64,000 nucleotides of DNA, from NCBI GenBank assembly GCA_964467985.1, contig CAYXTP010000005.1, positions 124,001 to 188,000 of the forward strand, read 5' to 3'. How positions within the stretch are numbered: the stretch's first letter is position 1; every line of letters begins with the position of its first letter. The stretch is from GCA-2720975 sp964467985. GTDB lineage: Bacteria; Planctomycetota; UBA1135; GCA-002686595. The position numbers and the translations under genes were made by a program. Positions 27,111-36,347 of the stretch are shown here, piece by piece. Below the pieces are notes generated by a model. That model ran no database searches, was not told where the DNA came from, and saw nothing but the letters and a program-made list of their open reading frames with translations.

Positions 27111-28215
27111 CCCGCGACCGACCACCTACTGGGACTACATTCACGTTGAGGAACTGCTCTCCTTGCAGGGCGGGCTCGCGGGAGAAACGGCCTCTCCCAG
27201 CAACGATGAGGTTCTCTTCATCACCGTTCATCAGGTGTATGAACTGTGGTTCCAGCTCATCTTGAGGGAGCTTCGGTCTGCTCGGGATCTGTTCCGCAAG
27301 GACGTCGTTCGGGAGCAGGAACTCTCGGGTGCAACGGCGAGCCTGCGCCGCATCAGCACCATCTTGCACGTGGCGGCCGACCATTTTCAGGTCATGGAGA
27401 CCTTGCCAACTCGCGAGTACCTGGAATTCCGCAAGAAACTCATGCCCGCGAGCGGGGGCCAGAGCGCGCAGATGCGGCAGATTGAACTCCTATTCGGCCT
27501 CGATGACCGGGATCGGGTCCCGCTAGGTGCACCGAACTGGCACATGAATATCCTGAGAGAGGCCGACGGTTCTGAAGGTGCAGCCTATCAGCGGGTTGTG
27601 CGCCAAGCGGAGGAAGGGCCCAACCTGCGAGAGGCCATCGACAGTTGGCTGCTGCGAACACCGATCGACGGGGTTGCCCACGATGCCTCCGATGCCGAGG
27701 CGTCTCTCAAGCGGTTCATCACACTCTACCTCGATGCTCATGGCCATGAGGTGGCCGACAATCTCGAGCACGCCAAGTCCATCATGCAGGGTGAGCAAGC
27801 GCACGAGGATCTTGAGAAACGCTACGCGTGGGAGACGCAGTCTGCCGAGGCGTTCCTGCGACCAACCGAAGAAGAGGGCGGCGGGCGTCTCGCTCGGATT
27901 CGAGCCGCGATGATCTTCATCGAGACCTATCGCGAGCTGCCCCTACTAGCATGGCCGCGAGAAGTGCTCAATCAGATTGTCGAGGTGGAGCAGAAGTTCC
28001 TCATTTTCCGTCAACGCCACGCGCGCATGGTCGAACGGGTCATCGGGTCGCGGACGGGGACCGGTGGCAGCGAGGGTGTGAAATACCTCGACGAGACAGC
28101 ACTGCGCTACCGCATCTTCAGGGACCTGTGGGCCGTTCGTACGCTCATGATCCGGCCGGGCATAACGCCGGAACTCGAACACGCCGAGTTCTACGGCTTT
28201 CGCAGCGACACCTAG
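27111..28215 (+). CDS. kynA: Tryptophan 2,3-dioxygenase (5' end lost in gap 2)
   Basis: Haem enzyme opening the indole ring of L-tryptophan to N-formylkynurenine. The reading frame begins at 27112 with PRPTTYWDYIHVEELLSLQG, near the normal start of the family core. Other hallmarks are FITVHQVYELWFQLILREL (substrate-site histidine), EFRKKLMPASGGQSAQMRQI, and RHARMVERVIGSRTGTGGSE followed by GVKYL, which contains the haem-ligand histidine region. At 367 residues or more it is longer than many bacterial enzymes, with an insert around 200-260. No other kynurenine-pathway genes are nearby. Confidence 0.94.
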
Positions 28216-28228
28216 GCCCGGCTCTACG

Positions 28229-29398
28229 CTAGAAGCCCGTCTGCAGTCGGATGGCGAGCAAGCCCTCGTCGCCGGCACCTCCAGAAGTTTGGACGTGGTT
28301 GATCATCCAGCGCGTATTGGAGTTGAGGTGCCACGTCAGTCCCAACGTGAAGTTGTCCACGACCCCGCCTTGAATCACCCCATCATCGAGGTCGGTTCGC
28401 GAATAGCGCCCGCCAACCTCCCAAGCTCCGGATCCACCGGCACCCAGCGTGGGGTGCTGCACGGGTAAGCCACCGAACGAGCGAGTGGACTCGCGATAGC
28501 TGCGGCGCTCTCCGGTCAGCACGGCCGCGACCTGGACATATCCGCCATTCATCAGGGCGTGTCCCCCGCCAGTCTGGTCCAGGCGGGTCAGAAACAGTTC
28601 AGCTTGGGTTGTCAGAATCCCACGCACCCAGGCGCTCTCGACGATGAGCCCGGCTGCACTGTCCGCAGCGATGGTCCCCGTGTCACCAGCTCTCCGCGCC
28701 AGGTGAATCTCGGGATCAGCAGTGAGTCGAATCCCATCAGCTCGCGTGTCGCGATACGTTGCAGATAAACCTAGGTGAATGAAGTCCCCCTGATCGGTGT
28801 CTGCAACGCTTCCCAGAGGCAACCAAGTCGCCCGCCCGGTGATGGCGGTGTTGTCGAGCAAGCCCTCGTCCGCGAGACCACCTGCTTCTCGAAATGCGCC
28901 CAAGGCCCAGCTGCTCCCAAGGTTCGAGCGCCTTACCGTCAGGCCGCGGTTGCGACCAAAGGTCAGGGCCTGGGTTGGGGCAGCGCGTTCCACGAATGAG
29001 AGGTGGGCAGAGGACGTGCGGGCATCCAATCCGAACGGCTCACGGAAATGGCCAACCCGCACGTCAGGCCTGTCAGGGCTCTTCCAGTCGACCAGCCACT
29101 CCAGCAGGTGCGGGTCGCCGTGTTTGAATTCTCCCTGAGTCTTGAAAGCGAGCCGCGAGCCCCATTCTCCTAGCAGTATCAACCGCAGCCGACGCGTCTC
29201 GTCCGACACACCGGGTTCCGCTCGCCAAGCCGGCGGGACATCGCCCCAGTCATGCATCCAGCGACCATTCAGCCGCGCCCAAGCAGAACCGGACTTCATT
29301 TCTGCTCTCAGACCATTGTCGTAGGACAACACGCCGGGCGAATCGCCGGGGGGATCCTGCGCAACAAAGCACAGGGCAAGGCTGGCAACGAGGAGCAT
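28229..29398 (-). CDS. Porin O/P-like outer-membrane beta-barrel
   Basis: 389 residues from the ATG at 29398, which starts a clear signal peptide (MLLVASLALCFVAQD) and has a TAGAAT box eight bases upstream; an ATG at 29419 is the alternative. The mature part alternates polar and hydrophobic residues as in beta-barrels, includes RVGHFREPFGLDARTS (a hallmark region of phosphate-selective porins O and P), WEVGGRYSRTDLDDG, and ends in LLAIRLQTGF with a terminal Phe, the usual outer-membrane insertion signal. The transported solute is unknown. It converges on the dioxygenase gene with a 13-base spacer. Confidence 0.85.
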   Translation of the reverse strand: MLLVASLALCFVAQDPPGDSPGVLSYDNGLRAEMKSGSAWARLNGRWMHDWGDVPPAWRAEPGVSDETRRLRLILLGEWGSRLAFKTQGEFKHGDPHLLEWLVDWKSPDRPDVRVGHFREPFGLDARTSSAHLSFVERAAPTQALTFGRNRGLTVRRSNLGSSWALGAFREAGGLADEGLLDNTAITGRATWLPLGSVADTDQGDFIHLGLSATYRDTRADGIRLTADPEIHLARRAGDTGTIAADSAAGLIVESAWVRGILTTQAELFLTRLDQTGGGHALMNGGYVQVAAVLTGERRSYRESTRSFGGLPVQHPTLGAGGSGAWEVGGRYSRTDLDDGVIQGGVVDNFTLGLTWHLNSNTRWMINHVQTSGGAGDEGLLAIRLQTGF

Positions 29399-29406
29399 CG
29401 CCCGGG

Positions 29407-29412
29407 ATTCTA
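29407..29412 (-). promoter_or_regulatory. Candidate -10 box (TAGAAT) of the porin gene
   Basis: TAGAAT matches five of six bases of TATAAT and ends eight bases before the ATG at 29398, which has no Shine-Dalgarno. It supports the shorter porin start. No convincing -35 was seen. Confidence 0.42.
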
Positions 29413-29469
29413 TGGCCATCGAGCCAGACTTCGGAACCGTGGAATTCCAATGCCCTCCGACTTTCAACA

Positions 29470-29796
29470 ATGATCGACGACTTCTACTGCGAGCAGGTGC
29501 TGAGTGGGAAGACCCCAGTGGAGGTCGTTCTCGAAACGGACGACGTGCTGGCCTTCCACCACACACGCCCCTTCTGGCCTGTCCACATTGTGGTTATCCC
29601 CAAGGCTCACGTTCCCTCGTTGGTGGACCTGGGAGACTGCGACCCATCCCTGCTGACGGAGTTGATGGCCGTTGTGCGTCACGTGGCAGCGGAAGTGAAT
29701 CTTGAGCACGGCGCCGCGCGCGTGCTGACGAACGTTGGGCGGTACCAGGACTCGAAACACCTCCACTTCCACGTGAACTTCGGAGATCCGGCGTGA
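29470..29796 (+). CDS. HIT family protein (HINT-like nucleotide hydrolase)
   Basis: 108 residues. The histidine triad is KHLHFHVNFG, with the preceding strand HIVVIPKAHVPSLVDL typical of HINT proteins. These hydrolyse nucleoside phosphoramidates or adenylates. The penultimate family Gly-Gly pattern before the triad is NVGRYQDSKH rather than the usual N-x-G-x-x-x-G-Q-x-V-x-H, so the segment before the triad is altered. It overlaps the kinase-like gene downstream by four bases (GTGA), so the two are translationally coupled. Confidence 0.92.
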   Translation: MIDDFYCEQVLSGKTPVEVVLETDDVLAFHHTRPFWPVHIVVIPKAHVPSLVDLGDCDPSLLTELMAVVRHVAAEVNLEHGAARVLTNVGRYQDSKHLHFHVNFGDPA

Positions 29797-30878
29797 CGGG
29801 CGATTCCCCGGCCGGGCCCGAACATGCGGCCAGGCAATTCGACATCGCGGGTGACCTCGTAAGTTTGCGCGCCCATATCCGAGGACACATTCACGACACC
29901 TACGTGTCCACCTGGACGAGCGGGGGCCAGCAGCGACGATACATTCACCAGCGCATGAATGACCGCGTGTTCACGGACATCCCTGGTCTGATGCACAACA
30001 TCGAGCGCGTGACTCAGCATCTACAGGCCAGCGCGGCCGGCCACGCAGGGGACATGACCGTTCTGCGCTTGGTGCCGACACGCGAAGGTCACCCATTCTT
30101 GCGTCACGCTTCTGGCCCTTGGAGGACGTACGAGTACATCGACAACTCAGAAACATTCGATCGTTGCGAGACGACGGAGCGAGCGTTCGAGGCGGCGCGT
30201 GCTTTCGGAGCCTTTCAATCGCGGTTGCGGGGATTGGATGCGAGCGATCTGCGCGAGACCTTGCCCAATTTCTTCAGTTCACCCCACCGGCTAGATCAGC
30301 TGGGAGATGCTCGGGCAGCCGACGCAATGGGTCGCGTCGCCACGTGCCAGCAGGAACTGCGATTTGTGCAGGAACGTGAACGGGACGTGCACGTGATCGA
30401 AGCGTGTCTGCAGGCCGGGGAGTTGCCCTCACGCGTCGTGCATGGGGACACCAAGCTGAACAATGTGCTCTTTGACGTGGACACGGGTCGGGCCCGCTGT
30501 GTCGTTGATCTCGACACATGTATGCCGGGCTATTCGCTCTACGACTTCGGCGACCTAGTGCGCTTCACGGCGGCAACTTGCGGAGAGGATGAACCGGACA
30601 CTGGGCTGGCTGGGGTGGACCTGGATCTCTACGACGCGCTCGTCGCGGGATACTTGGAGAGCGCACGGGAATTCCTCTGCGCGCGAGAGATCGAACTGAT
30701 GCCCTTCGCCGCGCGCTTGGTCACGATGACCATTGGCATGCGTTTTCTAGCCGACCACCTCGCAGGCGACGTCTACTTCAAAACCGAACGTCCGAACCAG
30801 AACCTGGATCGTGCGCGTGTGCAGTTCCGCATGGTTGAAGAGATGGAACTCAACAAGGAGCGAATGGCGGCGCACTAG
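29793..30878 (+). CDS. APH-fold phosphotransferase, N-acetylhexosamine kinase-like
   Basis: 361 residues from a GTG overlapping the HIT gene stop. The kinase core is intact: VVHGDTKLNNVLFD (catalytic loop, Asp and Asn) and CVVDLDTCMPGYSLYDFGDL (metal Asp and the following P-G-x-x-x-Y-D-F-G-D signature). That second signature is characteristic of the N-acetylhexosamine 1-kinase group within the choline/aminoglycoside kinase fold. The N-terminal lobe begins IRGHIHDTYVSTW. The likely substrate is an amino sugar or other small alcohol; this is not proven. It is coupled to a HIT hydrolase, suggesting nucleotide or sugar-phosphate metabolism. Confidence 0.8.
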   Translation: MTGDSPAGPEHAARQFDIAGDLVSLRAHIRGHIHDTYVSTWTSGGQQRRYIHQRMNDRVFTDIPGLMHNIERVTQHLQASAAGHAGDMTVLRLVPTREGHPFLRHASGPWRTYEYIDNSETFDRCETTERAFEAARAFGAFQSRLRGLDASDLRETLPNFFSSPHRLDQLGDARAADAMGRVATCQQELRFVQERERDVHVIEACLQAGELPSRVVHGDTKLNNVLFDVDTGRARCVVDLDTCMPGYSLYDFGDLVRFTAATCGEDEPDTGLAGVDLDLYDALVAGYLESAREFLCAREIELMPFAARLVTMTIGMRFLADHLAGDVYFKTERPNQNLDRARVQFRMVEEMELNKERMAAH

Positions 30879-32680
30879 TCCAGGTGCCCACGAGCGGAGT
30901 CTCCCATTTCGACATCTCTGTCTGGGAAGTACTCATTCCAGCGTTGATTCACGAGAGCGTGGGTGTCGTCATCACAGAAAAGCTCTTCCGGATAGGAGGC
31001 TTTCATGCGAGCGTCGATCACGATTGGACCGGTGAATGACGCATGATGCCCGACCAAGTCAACAGCCTTGGCGTGGATGTCACTGGCCGGATCAAAACGC
31101 GTGAAGGTGGTCCAGAGGAAATTGGTTGTGCTACGAGCGGCCTGTTCGACGTTGTCCACGAGGACAAGCATGGGCCAGTCAGCAAAGGCGGGATCTTGAG
31201 CGATCCGGATTCCAGCCTCAGAGTCCTCAGCGTGGCTGGGTCCCCCGACGACCAAGCAACCGTCGGTAAAGACCTGCACTTCATTCACGGGTTTGGCTGG
31301 CTTCCCCTGGAATTCCCGTGGCAGGCTGCGCCGTGGCTCGCCAACTCCCAGCAACACGCCCTTGGATCCCTCACCAACCCTCGGCCCGGCGTAGTCGAGG
31401 GAGTCCATCGAGAGGTTGGCAAACACGAACAAGTCGGTGCGCAAGTCAGCCCGGCACAAAACGTGGCGCAGCGTTTCTGGGAAGTCCCGTAAGTTCACGT
31501 TCTGATCGGTGACCAGCAGGAACTTGGTCAGCGAGAGCTGTCCTTCGCCCAGAATCCGAAAGGCGGATGCCATCGCTTCGCGCTTGTAGCGCTCGCGCAC
31601 GACCGCAGCCGACAGGGAGTGGTACCCCGTTTCTCCGTAGCTCCAAAGATCCCGCACGGCTGGCATGACCACGGGGAACAGCGGAGACAGGAGCTCCTGC
31701 AGGTAGTCCCCGAGAAAGAAATCCTCTTGCCGCGGTTTCCCGACGACCGTGGCAGGAAAAACTGCATCGCGCCGGTGGAGCAAGGCGTCCACCTGCATGT
31801 AGGGGTAGTCGTGACACTCTGAGTAGTACCCGTAGTGATCCCCGAACGGCCCCTCAGGACGGCTCGCCCCGGGCTGTACTTGTCCGACTAGGCAGAACTC
31901 CGCCGCCGCGATCAGCGGCAAGGGGCCCGCGGGGTTGTCGCACATACCCAGTCGCTTGCCCTCGGCCAGGCTCGCGAGCAACAACTCGGGGGCGTTCTCT
32001 GGCAGCGGGGCAATGGCCGCGAGCATCAGAGCAGGCGGGCCGCCCACGTGCAAATTGACCGGCAGCGGGCGATTCAGGGCCTGCGCTTCGCTCAAGTGAA
32101 AGCCGCCTCCCTTGCCAATCTGAAAGTGCAAGCCCACGGCGTTGTCGTCGAACACTTGGGCGCGGTACATGCCGAGGTTGCTCGGGCCGCCGATCACAGG
32201 TTCGGTGTACACCAAAGGCAATGTGACAAACGGACCACCGTCCCTCTGCCATGTGCGCAATGCCGGCAGGCGGCTGAGCTGCGGGCTCTTCTCGACGACA
32301 TCTGTCACGGGCCCGCGGGCCCGACGCCGCAAGCCCACACGAGCCAGCCTTGTGAGCAGCTTGCGTTCGGACCAGAGCTTCTTCGGACTAGGGGGCACGA
32401 GCGTTTGCGGCAGCCGGGCCACCGCGGCGATCGTTTGTTCCGGAAGCGTGCCGAATGCTGCATCCACTCGACCGGCCGTGCCGAAGAGATTGGTCACCAA
32501 GGGAAACTGCGCGCCACGCACATTTGTGAAGAGCAAGGCCGGGCCGCCAGCTGCAATCACGCGTCGGTGGATTTCAGCCACCTCGAGGTCTGCGCTCACC
32601 TCGGCTTGGACCTCCACCAGGTCCCCGTCAGCGCGCAGACGTTGAACGAAGGACTGCAGGTCGTGCGGGGCGCTGGGCAT
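30875..32680 (-). CDS. UbiD-family prenylated-FMN decarboxylase
   Basis: 601 residues, close to the longer, menaquinone-type members. The start MPSAPHDLQSFVQRLRADGD is family-like, followed by GGPALLFTNVRGAQFPLVTN. Also visible are PEGPFGDHYGYYSECHDYPY, typical of the substrate and cofactor region, and the C-terminal TTFTRFDPASDIHAKAVDL. It decarboxylates an aromatic or unsaturated acid using prenyl-FMN made by UbiX, which is not in the window. A role in menaquinone synthesis is plausible but unproven. The 3' end overlaps the convergent kinase gene by four bases. Confidence 0.92.
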   Translation of the reverse strand: MPSAPHDLQSFVQRLRADGDLVEVQAEVSADLEVAEIHRRVIAAGGPALLFTNVRGAQFPLVTNLFGTAGRVDAAFGTLPEQTIAAVARLPQTLVPPSPKKLWSERKLLTRLARVGLRRRARGPVTDVVEKSPQLSRLPALRTWQRDGGPFVTLPLVYTEPVIGGPSNLGMYRAQVFDDNAVGLHFQIGKGGGFHLSEAQALNRPLPVNLHVGGPPALMLAAIAPLPENAPELLLASLAEGKRLGMCDNPAGPLPLIAAAEFCLVGQVQPGASRPEGPFGDHYGYYSECHDYPYMQVDALLHRRDAVFPATVVGKPRQEDFFLGDYLQELLSPLFPVVMPAVRDLWSYGETGYHSLSAAVVRERYKREAMASAFRILGEGQLSLTKFLLVTDQNVNLRDFPETLRHVLCRADLRTDLFVFANLSMDSLDYAGPRVGEGSKGVLLGVGEPRRSLPREFQGKPAKPVNEVQVFTDGCLVVGGPSHAEDSEAGIRIAQDPAFADWPMLVLVDNVEQAARSTTNFLWTTFTRFDPASDIHAKAVDLVGHHASFTGPIVIDARMKASYPEELFCDDDTHALVNQRWNEYFPDRDVEMGDSARGHLD

Positions 32681-32686
32681 GGGGGG

Positions 32687-32692
32687 ATGTTA
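32687..32692 (-). promoter_or_regulatory. Candidate -10 box (TAACAT) of the ubiD-like gene
   Basis: TAACAT ends six bases before the ATG at 32680, separated only by six C residues. There is no Shine-Dalgarno, so a leaderless transcript is suggested. Confidence 0.38.
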
Positions 32693-32730
32693 CGGGACGC
32701 GCGGCCGACGGTACTGAGCCAGGCTTCCTT

Positions 32731-32776
32731 TCGGGTAGTAGAGGGATGCCCTCGGGGGTATCCCTCCGCTACTCGA
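32731..32776. promoter_or_regulatory. 17-bp hairpin upstream of the DUF1800/DUF1501 operon
   Basis: The arms 32731-32747 (TCGGGTAGTAGAGGGAT) and 32760-32776 (ATCCCTCCGCTACTCGA) pair with one A-C mismatch and two G-U wobbles around a 12-base loop. It sits in the 179-base divergent spacer, 83 bases before the DUF1800 start. No T-run follows on the plus strand. It could be an operator, an RNA leader structure or a barrier between divergent genes. Confidence 0.6.
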
Positions 32777-32859
32777 GAGGAATGCTGGCTTCATACCCTG
32801 GGCCTGCAGTTACACTGGAAGTGACGGAACTTGGACCCTACTGGAGGTTAAACGGAGGC

Positions 32860-34599
32860 ATGATTCGGACTCCCCACCTGTTGCTCGTTGCCTTCCTGGC
32901 TCAGATTCCGACCTTCGCGCTAGCGGAGCAAGCACAGGCCGATGATGGGGTCCTCGACTTGACCGTCCTGGAGCCTGACCCTAGCCCGTTCTGGAACGCC
33001 CGGACCGCGGAACATCTTCTAAACAGGGCCGGCTTTGGTGGACACACTCTCGATGTTCGTCGTGCCGTTCGCCTTGGGCAGGATTCGCTTGTACGCCAGC
33101 TGATCCGAGGCAAGGACGACGGGCCTGAGTACGTGCTGGAGCCCATCGAGATGGACTTGGAGCGACTGCGTTCGGGCGATGAAGAGGAACGCCGCCAAGA
33201 GCGCAACCGCCTGCGTGCGTTGAATCGCAACCAGGGGCAGGAATTCTTGAGCTGGTGGGTCGATCGCATGCTCGCAGGACATTCGCCCCTGCGGGAACGC
33301 ATGACCCTGTTCTGGCATGGGTTCTTCACGAGCGACGCCACCAAGGTCCGCATGGCCAGCCTGATGATAGATCAGAATCAGCTGTTGCGTCGACACGCGC
33401 TGGGAAACTACGGCGACCTGTTGCGCGAGATCGTCCGCGATCCGGCGATGCTGATCTACCTCGACAATATCTCCAACACAAAGTCCAGTCCCAACGAGAA
33501 CCTCGCGCGCGAGCTGATGGAGCTTTTCAGCCTGGGTGAGGGAAACTACACCGAGCAGGACATCGGAGAGGTAGCCCGAGCCTTGACTGGATATGGCATC
33601 GATGGGCACCGGGAATTTCGATTCAACCCCCGCACCCACGACTTCGGCGTCAAGAACATCTTGGGCGTTGAGGGCCGACACGACGGGCGCGATGTCGTCG
33701 ACCTTCTCCTGGCCCAGCCCGCGTGCGCTCGGTGGGTGGCAGGCAACATCATTACCTACCTGGAAGGCGAGGCACCGGACCCGGATCGCCTTGAGGAATA
33801 CGCAGCCGTCCTGCGCGACGGGGGCTACGAGCTGGGGCCGATGCTCGAGAAATTGCTGCTCGACCCGCGTTTCTATCGCCCTGATGTCGTGGGCGCTCGC
33901 GTGAGTTCACCCATTGACTACCTTGTTGGAACTTGCAGGAGGCTAGGGGCTGAAGTGCGCGGTGAACTCATCGTGCGCGGCTCGGGGGCCTTGGGGATGA
34001 AACTCTTCGAGCCACCCAACGTGAAAGGTTGGAACGAGGGCGACGCCTGGATTACCACAGCGACCCTGATGAACCGGGCCAACCTGGCAGGGGTTTTGTT
34101 GGGCACGGTCAGGGCCAAGGAGATGTTGGCCGACCCCTTGGATGATATGGACCTGAGCGCCGAGGAGTTGGCGAGTTTGGAAGACCTCGGCCCCGAGTTT
34201 CCCTCGAAGGAAACCATGCTGGGAGATGGGGACGACATGATGACCACGAGTGTCGCAGTAGAGCGTGAGCAGGCGCCGCGCAGCGCAGGATCCATGATGA
34301 ATAAGGTTGCGCGGGCACTGGGATCCACGAAGCACCGACCACGCATCAGCCTGGGCGCCCGCCTGTATCGATCTGGCTCAAGCAGTGACCGCGAGATTGT
34401 GGACTTCATGTGCAAGAGCTTGCTGGCAATTGAAGCGCCCCTGGAAACGCGGCGCTTGTTAGTGGGGGCATTGCGCAAAGATCGCAAAGCTCAGGGAATT
34501 GGTGAGGGCGAACTCGTTGAGAAGTCAAAGGAGGCGGAGGAAGTTCTGCGGCGTCTCGCACATCTGATTCTGTCCCTGCCGGAGGCGCAACTCGGATGA
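32860..34599 (+). CDS. DUF1800 secreted protein
   Basis: 579 residues from the ATG at 32860, which has a strong AACGGAGG Shine-Dalgarno; the longer frame to 32746 runs through a hairpin. The signal peptide is MIRTPHLLLVAFLAQIPTFA. The DUF1800 core starts AEHLLNRAGFGGHTLDVRRA and contains LREIVRDPAMLIYLDNISNT, SPNENLARELMELFSLGEGN and VKGWNEGDAWITTATLMNRA. These proteins are abundant in Planctomycetota, Verrucomicrobiota and some Bacteroidota and nearly always precede a DUF1501 gene; a role in polysaccharide or surface biology has been suggested but not shown. It overlaps the DUF1501 gene by four bases. Confidence 0.93.
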   Translation: MIRTPHLLLVAFLAQIPTFALAEQAQADDGVLDLTVLEPDPSPFWNARTAEHLLNRAGFGGHTLDVRRAVRLGQDSLVRQLIRGKDDGPEYVLEPIEMDLERLRSGDEEERRQERNRLRALNRNQGQEFLSWWVDRMLAGHSPLRERMTLFWHGFFTSDATKVRMASLMIDQNQLLRRHALGNYGDLLREIVRDPAMLIYLDNISNTKSSPNENLARELMELFSLGEGNYTEQDIGEVARALTGYGIDGHREFRFNPRTHDFGVKNILGVEGRHDGRDVVDLLLAQPACARWVAGNIITYLEGEAPDPDRLEEYAAVLRDGGYELGPMLEKLLLDPRFYRPDVVGARVSSPIDYLVGTCRRLGAEVRGELIVRGSGALGMKLFEPPNVKGWNEGDAWITTATLMNRANLAGVLLGTVRAKEMLADPLDDMDLSAEELASLEDLGPEFPSKETMLGDGDDMMTTSVAVEREQAPRSAGSMMNKVARALGSTKHRPRISLGARLYRSGSSSDREIVDFMCKSLLAIEAPLETRRLLVGALRKDRKAQGIGEGELVEKSKEAEEVLRRLAHLILSLPEAQLG

Positions 34600-35852
34600 T
34601 GACGCGCACGCATGCCTCTCTCGCCCGGCGGCAATTTCTGGCCGGCGGTCTCTACGGGATCGGGCTTGTCAGCCCCGGCGCGGCTGCCCTCGCTCGTCAA
34701 CTAGAGAGCCTGTCGGACGAAGCGGAATTCCCCCGCAGCCTGGTGCTGCTGCAACTTTCGGGTGGCAACGACGGACTCTCCACGGTGGTCCCGTACGCCG
34801 ACGACGGTTACGGTGCCGCGCGCAAGACGATTCGGCTGCAGAAAGACGAGCTGCTTCCGCTCGATGACTACCGCGCCCTGCATGGCAATCTGAAGCGTTT
34901 GCACGGACATTATCAGGCCGGGCGCATAGCCATCATCGAGGGCGTGGGTTACGAGCAGATGATCCGCTCCCACTTTCGTGCCTTGGAAGTGTGGCATACG
35001 GGTCGCCGTGAAGGTCGGGCGAGTGGGGAGGGCTGGATTGGCCAGCTCGCCCAAGCGGCTTGGGAGGAAGAAGATCACCCCAACCTCGTCGTGCATTTGG
35101 GTAGCGACGTGCCCTATTCCGTCTACTCCACCAGCCACCCTGCGGCTGCCCTGCAGGCGCCTACCGTGTACAAGTGGTTCGGAGAGCAACAGGTTGAGAT
35201 GGCCTACGGCATGCACCCGGCATCCGATCGCGACAATGGCAAGGACCGGCGAGAGCATTCCGGCCGCGACCGAGCACTGGCGCGCCTGCGTTCGGTGCTG
35301 AACGATGCGCACGATTCGAGCGCGTCCATCCGCAAGGCCTCCGCCCTGTATCGCGAGAAGGTCGAGTACCCGCGCAATCGCCTGGGTGGAACCTTGCGTG
35401 ACGTCGCCGCTCTGATCCATGGACGCCTCGGAACGCGGGTGTTCTCCGCTCAGATGGGTGGTTTCGACACCCACGCCGGGCAGCGAGGGAGCCACGATTC
35501 TCTGATGGAGAGCCTCGACGAGGGGCTTGGTGCATTCCTCGAGGACCTCCAGCTCAGCCCGGCGGGCCAGCAGACCCTCGTGCTTGTGTTCTCAGAGTTC
35601 GGCCGTCGCGTCCAGGAGAACGGATCGAAGGGAACGGACCATGGTCAGGCGGGCCCGATGTTCCTGTGTGGGCCCGCAGTCAAGGGGGGGCTCTATGGAG
35701 CGCATCCCTCTCTCCAGAACCTGGACAAGGGCGACTTGGTGGCCACGACAGATTTCCGTGGCGTGTACGGGGCGATCATCGAGAACTGGTTCAAGACGCC
35801 ACACCAGACGGTACTTGGCAAGAAATACCCCCTGCTACCCCTGCTCGGCTAG
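34596..35852 (+). CDS. DUF1501 protein with Tat signal
   Basis: 418 residues; ATG at 34596 or the adjacent ATG at 34599. A twin-arginine signal is present (SLARRQFLAGGLYGIGLVSP), so the folded protein is probably exported. The core looks like the alkaline-phosphatase/sulfatase superfamily: LVLLQLSGGNDGLSTVVPYA, VFSAQMGGFDTHAGQRGSHD, LVLVFSEFGRRVQENGSKGT and DHGQAGPMFLCG (metal-like Asp/His). The Asp, His and Glu/Gly pattern suggests a metal-dependent hydrolase or a derived form. It overlaps DUF1800; the two probably act together. Confidence 0.93.
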   Translation: MMTRTHASLARRQFLAGGLYGIGLVSPGAAALARQLESLSDEAEFPRSLVLLQLSGGNDGLSTVVPYADDGYGAARKTIRLQKDELLPLDDYRALHGNLKRLHGHYQAGRIAIIEGVGYEQMIRSHFRALEVWHTGRREGRASGEGWIGQLAQAAWEEEDHPNLVVHLGSDVPYSVYSTSHPAAALQAPTVYKWFGEQQVEMAYGMHPASDRDNGKDRREHSGRDRALARLRSVLNDAHDSSASIRKASALYREKVEYPRNRLGGTLRDVAALIHGRLGTRVFSAQMGGFDTHAGQRGSHDSLMESLDEGLGAFLEDLQLSPAGQQTLVLVFSEFGRRVQENGSKGTDHGQAGPMFLCGPAVKGGLYGAHPSLQNLDKGDLVATTDFRGVYGAIIENWFKTPHQTVLGKKYPLLPLLG

Positions 35853-35879
35853 TCAGGCGCGGCTCGATACCGCAGTGCC

Positions 35880-36299
35880 TCAGGCAGCACCCAAGAACGC
35901 GTGCAGTCGAATCATGGCCTCGCGATCGTTCTCGAAACCAAGTGCCGGGTAGGCCAAGGGGAAATCGGCCCAGCGATACTCTGCCCAGTCAGCGTCGAGT
36001 CGAGCCGGATCGGGATCCTGGGCTGGGCAACACCCATAGGCCCACTCCACGACCTCCTCATCACCCAAGCGCCAGCGATTGGGCAGGTCGAGGTCGATGA
36101 TCGGTCCCAGGCAGGGCACTCCTGTGGCTTCCGCAGCGCGCCTGCGTACGGCCTGTTCGAGTTGCTCACCCAATCCGAGCTCACCCTGAATCGGTCCCCA
36201 TAACCCTTCGATTCCCTGCTCCGGCTTGAGCAGTAGGTAGTCGGGTTCCCTCTCGCTCATGCGATACACGAAGATCTTGATCCTGTGGAACAATTGCAC
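35880..36299 (-). CDS. Nudix-fold protein with degenerate Nudix box
   Basis: 139 residues from a GTG with AAGGAA about five bases upstream. The sequence KIFVYRMSEREPDYLLLKPE then GLWGPIQGELGLGEQLEQAV fits the start of a Nudix fold. The box should read G-x5-E-x7-R-E-x-x-E-E-x-G; here it reads GELGLGE, QLEQAVR, RRAAEATGV. The first metal-ligand Glu of REUxEE is Arg and the last is Ala, leaving one Glu. It resembles dihydroneopterin-triphosphate or dATP pyrophosphatases (the next gene is folC) but catalysis may be lost or altered. Confidence 0.7.
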   Translation of the reverse strand: MQLFHRIKIFVYRMSEREPDYLLLKPEQGIEGLWGPIQGELGLGEQLEQAVRRRAAEATGVPCLGPIIDLDLPNRWRLGDEEVVEWAYGCCPAQDPDPARLDADWAEYRWADFPLAYPALGFENDREAMIRLHAFLGAA

Positions 36300-36347
36300 G
36301 ATGGTTCCTTATCGCCGAAATCCCCTGGCCTACTCCAATTGTAGACC

